From NCBI GenBank assembly GCA_011523485.1, contig WTGR01000051.1, forward strand, positions 1 through 7,991: a stretch of 7,991 nt of DNA, given 5' to 3'. Every line of letters begins with the position of its first letter. Position 1 is the stretch's first letter. The DNA comes from Acidobacteriota bacterium. Lineage in GTDB: Bacteria > Acidobacteriota > Vicinamibacteria > Vicinamibacterales > UBA8438. This document shows positions 1 to 6,133 of this stretch, in pieces. Both the position numbers and the translations under genes were made by a program. The notes under the pieces were generated by a model, which worked only from the letters and a program-made list of their open reading frames with translations, searched no databases and had not been told where the DNA came from.

Positions 1-3000
1 GCTCGTCTGCCGAACGAATCGCCACCCGGGCGTCGAAGTCGCCGCGCGCGATGCGGCGCGTCGCGCGGGTCAGCCGCTGGACCGGGTCGGCGATGCGCTC
101 GGCGATGTAGAAGCCGCTGGCGGCGCCCAGAAAGACGAGCAGCGTCACGCCGAGCAGAATTCCGCGATCGAGATCGCGGATCTGTCGCTCGATGTCCCGC
201 TGCCGGGACGCGAGGGCCACGGTCAGGATGGCGTCCGCGCCGGCCGATCGGATGGGCGCGGCCGCGACCAGGTAGTCCTGCGAGCCGAACGCGTCCTCGG
301 TAACGAACGTGGGGGCCCGGGCCAGGGCTATCGCGTTGTACACGGGGGCCGGGGTACGGGTCGGCAGCAGGCCGGAGGCGAAGAGGTCGCGCTCGCTGGT
401 GGCCCTGAGCAGCGGTCCCTCGAAGATGTTGATGTCCTGCTCGATGATCTGGCTGACGAAGACGAGCAGGTCGTCCGTCGCGACCGTCGCCGCGGGATCC
501 GCCGCCTGCTGCAGCTCCGCTATCACCCGTTGCGCGACGACGGCCGTCCGGGCCGCACCGGCCTCCACGTCGTCGCGGAGCTGCCCGGTGGAGTAGTTGC
601 GAATCAGGACGGCGAGGACCAGCACGGGCACGGTCGCCACCGCGACGAAGGCCAGGAACAGCCGGCGATAGAAGCTGACGTGCAGCTCCCGGACCAGTTC
701 CCGCCCGAGGCTGTAGCGCTCCGGGGTGAGCGGTCCCGCCACGGCCAGGACCAGCATCCACGAGCCGAACGCGGCGCCGGCAAGGGCAACGATCTCGGCC
801 AGTCGAATCAGGTGATCGAAGCGCGTGAGCACCGGGTAGCCGAGCGCGTAGATGCCGGCGCGGTTGTTCGAGATGTAGACGTCCGACGTCCGCCCGCCCG
901 CCTGCAGCGTCGTCCAGAACGGCTCCCGCGATGCGTAGATGCGTTCGAACAGCGCGTCGTCGATCGTCCACGAGGCGGAACCGTACGTGAAGAGCGGGCT
1001 GCGGCCCCATCCGTAGATCGCCAGGTCCACGTCCGCATCCGCCGGACGTGCGTCGGCCGGACGCGGCGCCGCGCGGAGCACGTCGTGATAGGGGTTCTGC
1101 GACGGGATGAAGGGCAGGGCCCGATAGTCGAGAGGTACGTGGACGACCACGGCGCCGGCGACGGCGTCGGCGGCCGGCATGTCGCCGGGCCACGGCAGGC
1201 ACACGCCGCGTTCGGCGTGAAGCACGCGGCGCTCCTGGGCGCCGAACGGGAACACCTCGCCGTAGACGTCCCAGTCGCAGCTCGTCCCCAGGAACGACGG
1301 CGCCGCCGGTACGTCGGGAAAGTCCAGGGCGAAGCGACTCACGAGGGACCGGTCCGGGCCGTACAGCTCGATGGCCGACGTCAGGCGAAGTCGGGCCAGA
1401 TCGGTCTGGCGCCACACCGAGAACGCCGCGTCGGGGGTCGGGGCGCCGTCCGCCGACCTGAAGATGTCGGACGCCAGGGGCGCCCGGGCGAACATCGCAT
1501 CCACCTCCCGCTGCGTCCGGGAAAGACTGTCGAGCAGCGCAGCCGGATGACTCGCGGTCGCCGGGGCGATCTCTTCTTCTATCAGCCGCTGCTTGGCGGC
1601 CAACCCGTGGTGCACGATGGACGGATACGAGAGCACCGCGGGTACGATGAGCGACCCGAAGATGGCCGCGAGCTTTCCGGATTCGGACGCATGGCGGAAC
1701 CAGGGACGGAGGCGCGGCGCCACCAGCGCCATGCCGAACACGCCGGCGAGCAGGGTGAGACAGGGCCAGGTCGGAACCACGGGGGCCGCCGCCAGCAGCA
1801 TGCCCGGCGCCGTTGCCCCGGCGAGCGACCTGAGGCGGACCCCGTGCACATGCCGGCTCCAGCGGGCCTCGACGCTCAGGAGGACGGATACCCCCAGCCA
1901 GATGGTTGCCGTAGCCGCCAGCAGCAGACCCAGCAGCAGACCGATCCGGGAGGAGTCCAGCGGGTTGTGCGACCACTGCAGCAGGTCGGCCAGTGAGCCG
2001 GCCATCGTATCGGCGAGCAGCATCTCGTACGCGCCCAACAGCAGCGCGACCGCCGCGCCGGCCGCGATGTATGCCCGGACGACGCGGTCGCGGCCCGCAA
2101 GCCAGCGCTTGTGGCGCCATGCCGCGCGGGCCACGCCGGCGAAGCGCACCGCCGTGGTTGCGCCGGCGGTGAAGAGCAGTCCCAGCAGCAGCACGTCGGC
2201 CGGGGATCGGAGCAGGCTCGGGAAGCGGAGCGACGCGTAGGCGGCGGCGGAGAAGAGCCCGGGCCGGACCGGTCCCGGGGTGGCGGCGATCCAGAGCAGC
2301 AAGCCGGCGGCGAGCAACGCGCCTCCGGCCGGCAGCGCGCGTCGGAGGCTGGCTTCGGCATCCGCCTCGCGGGGGGCGCTGACGAGTTCGGGAAGCGCGA
2401 CCAATCCCAGCACCAGGGCGGCGAGCACCAGGCCCAGGTCGCGAACCGACCTGCGCCACGCCGAACGGGCCCGATCCAGGTCGTCCTCCGCCACCGAGGC
2501 GTCGAGCAACGGCTCGCCGTCCGGGGCCAGCAGCGCGAATCGAAGTCGCCCGGCCTCCGGCTCCGGCGCGGCCCGTGCGGCCCGCAGGTCGACGGGGGCC
2601 ACCGGCGACGCCAGCGGCGTCGGGCTCCCCCCGACCGCCACGCCGGCGCCGGCCGACAGCAGGTGTTCGGTCGAAACAGAGCCGATCCTGCTGCGGCGGG
2701 CGGACCCGCCGCCGGTCGCGACGATGGGCTCCACGTAGACGAGACGCAGGCCGAGCGGGCCGGAAGCGACGAGAAGAGCCGAGTCGGACAGTATCTGGTC
2801 GCGGGTCAGCTCCGATGGACGCCCCGTCCAGGCCCGGGGTGTCGCGGTCGCGTCGTAGACGGTCACGGCGAGGTCGTTCGCGCCTTGCGGAACCGCATCC
2901 CGGGTCAGCTCGAACAGCTCGGCCAGGGCGGAGCGATCCCTCGAGAGCCCCCCCGGTACGCCGGGATCGCCCAGAGCGCCGGGCAGGCCGGGATGGTTCG

Positions 3001-3196
3001 CGAGCGAGACGGCGGTCCGCTGGAGCGTCCGCGTCAACTCCTCGAAACGCTGCCGTACCTGCTGCCGGACGAGCTCGAAGCTGGCTTCGCGGGACGCGCC
3101 CAGTCTCAGGGGCTCGATCAGTGCGCCGGCGGCGGCGGCGAGCGACGCTGCCACGGCGGCGGCGAGCACGACTCCCGGCCACGATGTGCGGCGCAT
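1..3196 (-). CDS. Large multi-pass membrane sensor with HAMP linker, probable sensor histidine kinase (C-terminal part missing)
   Basis: The minus-strand frame is open from the ATG at 3196 to the window edge, giving 1065 residues and no stop. By eye I see a membrane segment at residues 9-27, then an extracytoplasmic-looking region (about 30-250) and a block of roughly eight hydrophobic segments (252-270, 289-305, 333-349, 372-394, 417-440, 459-475, 478-493, 508-525). A second soluble region follows (about 527-793), then segments at 797-820 and 844-865, a third, Cache-like sensor region (866-1010) and a last segment at 1012-1032. The final visible stretch, from about 1031, is HAMP-like: ERIADPVQRLTRATRRIARG, then GDFDARV and a terminal DE. 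HAMP linkers pass signals from membrane sensors to histidine kinase, chemoreceptor or cyclase outputs. A kinase is the most likely output here, but that part is outside the window. The start lies 4 bases after the preceding propeller gene's stop, suggesting translational coupling. The ligand is unknown. The reading frame is secure; the function is a family-level inference. Confidence 0.85.
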   Translation of the reverse strand, partial: MRRTSWPGVVLAAAVAASLAAAAGALIEPLRLGASREASFELVRQQVRQRFEELTRTLQRTAVSLANHPGLPGALGDPGVPGGLSRDRSALAELFELTRDAVPQGANDLAVTVYDATATPRAWTGRPSELTRDQILSDSALLVASGPLGLRLVYVEPIVATGGGSARRSRIGSVSTEHLLSAGAGVAVGGSPTPLASPVAPVDLRAARAAPEPEAGRLRFALLAPDGEPLLDASVAEDDLDRARSAWRRSVRDLGLVLAALVLGLVALPELVSAPREADAEASLRRALPAGGALLAAGLLLWIAATPGPVRPGLFSAAAYASLRFPSLLRSPADVLLLGLLFTAGATTAVRFAGVARAAWRHKRWLAGRDRVVRAYIAAGAAVALLLGAYEMLLADTMAGSLADLLQWSHNPLDSSRIGLLLGLLLAATATIWLGVSVLLSVEARWSRHVHGVRLRSLAGATAPGMLLAAAPVVPTWPCLTLLAGVFGMALVAPRLRPWFRHASESGKLAAIFGSLIVPAVLSYPSIVHHGLAAKQRLIEEEIAPATASHPAALLDSLSRTQREVDAMFARAPLASDIFRSADGAPTPDAAFSVWRQTDLARLRLTSAIELYGPDRSLVSRFALDFPDVPAAPSFLGTSCDWDVYGEVFPFGAQERRVLHAERGVCLPWPGDMPAADAVAGAVVVHVPLDYRALPFIPSQNPYHDVLRAAPRPADARPADADVDLAIYGWGRSPLFTYGSASWTIDDALFERIYASREPFWTTLQAGGRTSDVYISNNRAGIYALGYPVLTRFDHLIRLAEIVALAGAAFGSWMLVLAVAGPLTPERYSLGRELVRELHVSFYRRLFLAFVAVATVPVLVLAVLIRNYSTGQLRDDVEAGAARTAVVAQRVIAELQQAADPAATVATDDLLVFVSQIIEQDINIFEGPLLRATSERDLFASGLLPTRTPAPVYNAIALARAPTFVTEDAFGSQDYLVAAAPIRSAGADAILTVALASRQRDIERQIRDLDRGILLGVTLLVFLGAASGFYIAERIADPVQRLTRATRRIARGDFDARVAIRSADE

Positions 3197-3200
3197 CGGG

Positions 3201-4490
3201 CTATCGCGTCGGAACGGAGAACGGCGAGGTCGCCGGCGGCGGCAACGGATCCTCGAGGCCGGGCTCGGTGGGGACCGCGGGAAACGGCGGCGGCGGTTCC
3301 GGCTGGCTGGCCGGGAACCAGTCGAGGAAGTCGGCCAGACCGACCTCGGGCGGGTGAGGCAGCAGTGGTCCGAAGAACAGACCGACGGTCAGTTGCGGCG
3401 GCCCGGCGGCGGCGGCCAACCCCACCACCTCGCCGGTCCCGGTGAGGAGGACCAGATTGGGAAACGGCGGATGGGCGGTCGGGATGACGTGGGGTGGAGC
3501 GGCAAGCTCGCTCGACGTCACGTACTGCCCCCGGGGGCGGCCGGTCCTGGCATCGAACAGATCGACGTTCGGAGAGACCCCGGCCACCACGACCACCGAG
3601 TCGACCCGGATCGGGCCGGCCGTGGGGCGTCCCCCCAGGACGCTGCGCCAGCGGCGGGCGCCGTTTCTCCGGTCGAGCGCGCGCAGGACGTTGTCGCGGG
3701 CAGTGAAGTAGACGTGCTCCAGGTCGGCGCTCGGCGTCCCGACGATGTCGCCTCCGGTGCGCCAGTACCAGTCGACTGCACCGTCGGCGAGTCGCAGGCG
3801 GTACAGGAGATTGTCGGTCGATCCGACGAACAGCGCGTCCAGTGGCAGGATGCCCTGCGGCTGGCCGGGGAGGGCGCGTTCCCAGCTCACCGCGCCGGTG
3901 CCGAGCGCGAGCGCGACGATCCGCCCGTCGGTGAGCGCCACGTAGAGGTGTCCTCCGCCGATGGCGGGCCGCACCGTAGCGGTCGCGCCCAGGGCGCGCC
4001 GCCACAGTTCCGCGCCGTCGAATCCTCGGAAGACGACGATCTCTCCGGCCGCCGTGGCCGCCACCAGCCAACCGGTGTTCCAGAGCGGGGGGGCGCTGAT
4101 CGCAGAGTCGAATTCTGCGCTCCACAACGTGAGCCCGTCGGAAGCGCGCCGGCCGACGAGCCGGCTCCCGCCGGCCGCGACCACCACGCCGTCGCCTGCC
4201 GCCGGCTGATGATCGAGCTCCTGTTCGACGGTCCAGACCACCTCGCCGGTCTGCAACTCGACCGCTGCCAACGTGCCGTTCCGCAACGCGATGTAGGCGC
4301 GCAGGGAATCGTACGCAGGACCGTGACGCGGTCCGTTGTCGAGAACGGTCGTCCAGATCAGATCGACGGGCAGCAGGAAGGAGGGCTCGAAGGGCGGCTG
4401 CCGCGGCTGGGCCGCGGCGGGCGGCGCCAGGGTGACCGCCAGCAGCATCGCGACGAGCACCGGCGGCGGCGTGGTGCGCCGAACGTTCAC
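3201..4490 (-). CDS. Exported PQQ-type (BamB-like) beta-propeller repeat protein
   Basis: This 429-residue protein has a GTG start. An N-terminal signal peptide is visible: RR at 4-5, a hydrophobic core at about 11-22 and an Ala-Ala-Ala cleavage site ending at residue 27. There is no lipobox cysteine, so it is probably periplasmic or secreted. The body is a run of beta-propeller blades with the pattern (V/L)-x-A-L-x-x-x-(T/D/N)-G-x-x-x-W. The blade tryptophans fall at residues 46, 86, 123, 163, 203, 241 and 281, and a degenerate copy without Trp lies near 309-321 ([11 protein letters not shown]). This is the PQQ-like repeat found in BamB and quinoprotein dehydrogenases. Nothing shows that it binds PQQ or is an enzyme, and the length and blade number suit a scaffold or binding protein. 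A proline-rich tail occupies about 377-428. No good Shine-Dalgarno sequence precedes the GTG. It is the first gene of a two-gene unit with the giant sensor downstream and may present a ligand or partner to it (inference). BamB itself is possible but unproven, because no bam genes are visible here. Confidence 0.88.
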   Translation of the reverse strand: MNVRRTTPPPVLVAMLLAVTLAPPAAAQPRQPPFEPSFLLPVDLIWTTVLDNGPRHGPAYDSLRAYIALRNGTLAAVELQTGEVVWTVEQELDHQPAAGDGVVVAAGGSRLVGRRASDGLTLWSAEFDSAISAPPLWNTGWLVAATAAGEIVVFRGFDGAELWRRALGATATVRPAIGGGHLYVALTDGRIVALALGTGAVSWERALPGQPQGILPLDALFVGSTDNLLYRLRLADGAVDWYWRTGGDIVGTPSADLEHVYFTARDNVLRALDRRNGARRWRSVLGGRPTAGPIRVDSVVVVAGVSPNVDLFDARTGRPRGQYVTSSELAAPPHVIPTAHPPFPNLVLLTGTGEVVGLAAAAGPPQLTVGLFFGPLLPHPPEVGLADFLDWFPASQPEPPPPFPAVPTEPGLEDPLPPPATSPFSVPTR

Positions 4491-4495
4491 GAGGT

Positions 4496-4501
4496 TATAA
4501 T
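4496..4501 (+). promoter_or_regulatory. Candidate -10 element for guaA-dnaE
   Basis: A perfect TATAAT lies on the plus strand, overlapping the minus-strand candidate. Transcription would start near 4508 and leave a leader of about 72 bases before guaA. The expected -35 region (about 4472-4478) reads GTGGTGCG-like sequence and does not match TTGACA well. There is no TGn extended -10. The exact hexamer in a region of about 70% GC is the only support. Confidence 0.4.
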
Positions 4502-4502
4502 A
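4497..4502 (-). promoter_or_regulatory. Candidate -10 element for the propeller-sensor unit
   Basis: The minus strand reads TATTAT here, with an overlapping TATAAC at 4499-4494, inside an AT-rich patch that stands out from GC-rich surroundings. The usual distance to the transcription start would place it at about 4490, the G of the GTG start codon, which would give a leaderless message. No convincing -35 hexamer was found at 16-18 bases. This is pattern matching only. Confidence 0.3.
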
Positions 4503-4508
4503 GCGGCA

Positions 4509-4535
4509 GCCGGGATCGTCGGCCGAGCGCCCGGC
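4509..4535 (+). repeat. GC-rich inverted repeat in the presumed guaA leader
   Basis: GCCGGG at 4509-4514 is matched perfectly by CCCGGC at 4530-4535. The 15-base loop contains the palindrome TCGGCCGA (4519-4526). An 8-base palindrome, AACCGGTT, follows at 4537-4544. These could form a hairpin in the guaA leader or act as protein-binding sites in the divergent intergenic region. Short GC palindromes are common by chance at this base composition, and no U-run follows, so it is not a classical terminator. Confidence 0.3.
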
Positions 4536-4579
4536 GAACCGGTTTCGTTCCCCACCACTGGCTCTGGCATCGTGTACTC

Positions 4580-6121
4580 GTGACCCATCAGACCATTCTG
4601 GTTCTCGATTTCGGATCCCAGTACACGCAACTCATCGCCCGCCGTCTTCGCGAGCTGTCCGTCTATTCGGAGATCGTGCCGTTCAGCACCCCGGGGGAGG
4701 CCGTCCGGGCCCGCGGTCCGGCCGGCGTCATCCTGTCGGGTGGGCCGTCGAGCCTGTCGGATGCCGACGCGCCGCGGTGCGATCCAGCAGTCTTCTCGTG
4801 CGGCGTTCCGGTGCTCGGCATCTGCTACGGCATGCAGGCGATGACCGCGGCTCTCGGCGGTGACGTCGGCCATGCTCCGGAACGCGAGTACGGGCATGCC
4901 GCGGTGGCGGTGCGGGAGGCGGGCGGCCTGTTCGACGGCGTGCCGCCCGAAATACGCGTGTGGGCCAGCCACGGCGACGTGGTGAACGCGGCGCCGCCGG
5001 GGTTCTCCGTCGTCGCCACCAGCTCCAACGCACCGGTTGCCGGCATGACCGATACCGCGCGCGGCCTCTACGCCTTGCTGTTTCACCCCGAGGTTGCGCA
5101 CACCGAGCATGGCGCGCGCATTCTCGCCAATTTCGCCGCCGGGATCTGCGGCTGCCGCGGCGACTGGACGATGGCCTCTTTCGCCGACGAGGCGACGGCG
5201 AGAATCCGCGAGCAGGTCGGCGCCCGAGGCAGGGTGGCATGCGGGTTGAGCGGCGGTGTCGACTCGACGGTGGCGGCGCTGCTCGTCCACCGCGCCATCG
5301 GCGATCGCCTGACGTGCATCTTCGTCGACAACGGCCTGCTGCGGCTGAACGAGGCCGCGCAGGTGGAGGAGCGTTTCTCGAGCCGCATGAGCCTGCCCCT
5401 GGTGTGCGAGGACGCATCCGAGCAGTTCGTCGGCGCGCTTGCCGGCGTCACCGATCCCGAACGCAAGCGCAAGATCATCGGCTCGACGTTCATCGACGTC
5501 TTCGAATCGGTCGCCGCCCGGCTGGGCAGCTTCGACTTTCTCGCACAGGGCACGCTGTACCCCGACGTCATCGAGAGCGTGTCGATCGTCGGCCCGTCGG
5601 TTGCCATCAAGAGCCATCACAACGTGGGGGGGCTGCCGGAGCGTCTGCGGTTCTCGCTGGTCGAGCCGTTGCGCGAGCTGTTCAAGGACGAGGTCAGACA
5701 GCTCGGCCGGGAGTTGGGCCTCGACGACGAGTTCGTCTGGCGTCAGCCGTTTCCGGGCCCCGGTCTCGCGGTGCGCATTCTGGGGGAGGTGACGCCGCGC
5801 CGTCTCGATCTCCTCCGGCGGGCGGATGCGGTTGTGGCGGAGGAGGTCCGCCGGGCGGGGCTCTACCGCCGGCTCTGGCAGTCGTTCGCGGTGCTGCTTC
5901 CGCTGCGCACCGTCGGCGTCATGGGCGACGAGCGGACCTACGAGCACACGATTGCGGTGCGTGCCGTCGAGAGCCGCGACGGCATGACCGCGGACTGGGC
6001 TCGTCTGCCGAGCGATCTGCTCGCCGCCATCTCGTCGCGCATCGTCAACGAGGTGCGCGGCATCAACCGGGTGGTCTACGACATCAGCTCGAAGCCGCCG
6101 TCCACGATCGAGTGGGAGTAG
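4580..6121 (+). CDS. guaA: GMP synthase (glutamine-hydrolysing)
   Basis: This is a complete 513-residue GMP synthetase, which converts XMP to GMP using ATP and glutamine in the cytoplasm as the last step of guanine nucleotide synthesis. The N-terminal class I glutamine amidotransferase domain begins [17 protein letters not shown]. It carries the nucleophile Cys82 in GICYGMQ and the His169/Glu171 pair in FHPE, completing the triad. The ATP-pyrophosphatase domain has the P-loop LSGGVDST (223-230). The C-terminal dimerisation domain ends with the conserved KPPSTIEWE (505-513). The length is close to the roughly 525 residues of the E. coli enzyme. The start is the GTG at 4580, which puts the family's conserved N-terminus at residue 5. 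No strong Shine-Dalgarno sequence precedes it. It is divergent from the propeller gene across 89 bases, and dnaE begins 12 bases after its stop, so co-transcription is likely. No catalytic residue is missing. Confidence 0.98.
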   Translation: MTHQTILVLDFGSQYTQLIARRLRELSVYSEIVPFSTPGEAVRARGPAGVILSGGPSSLSDADAPRCDPAVFSCGVPVLGICYGMQAMTAALGGDVGHAPEREYGHAAVAVREAGGLFDGVPPEIRVWASHGDVVNAAPPGFSVVATSSNAPVAGMTDTARGLYALLFHPEVAHTEHGARILANFAAGICGCRGDWTMASFADEATARIREQVGARGRVACGLSGGVDSTVAALLVHRAIGDRLTCIFVDNGLLRLNEAAQVEERFSSRMSLPLVCEDASEQFVGALAGVTDPERKRKIIGSTFIDVFESVAARLGSFDFLAQGTLYPDVIESVSIVGPSVAIKSHHNVGGLPERLRFSLVEPLRELFKDEVRQLGRELGLDDEFVWRQPFPGPGLAVRILGEVTPRRLDLLRRADAVVAEEVRRAGLYRRLWQSFAVLLPLRTVGVMGDERTYEHTIAVRAVESRDGMTADWARLPSDLLAAISSRIVNEVRGINRVVYDISSKPPSTIEWE

Positions 6122-6133
6122 GGCCGACACGCC

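Noticed and set aside
530..1996. A 488-codon plus-strand open frame
   Set aside because: It is Arg/Gly/Gln-rich with no domain, and lies opposite the sensor gene, whose product has clear membrane segments and a HAMP motif.
1..3196. Several short minus-strand open frames inside the sensor region that could suggest a broken gene
   Set aside because: They are in other frames. The sensor frame reads through 1065 codons without a stop or frameshift.
3377..4490. Quinoprotein (PQQ-dependent) dehydrogenase
   Set aside because: The protein is shorter than these enzymes, and no PQQ-binding vicinal cysteines or haem motif are visible. Only the structural repeat is shared.
4491..4579. Guanine-type riboswitch upstream of guaA
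   Set aside because: The 89-base region lacks recognisable purine riboswitch core sequences and is too short for a typical aptamer plus expression platform after the candidate promoter.
2111..4583. Plus-strand open frames of 444 and 465 codons (2111-3445 and 3186-4583)
   Set aside because: Both are antisense to the sensor and propeller genes, have low-complexity Arg/Gly/Ala composition and show no motifs. The propeller repeats on the minus strand are decisive.
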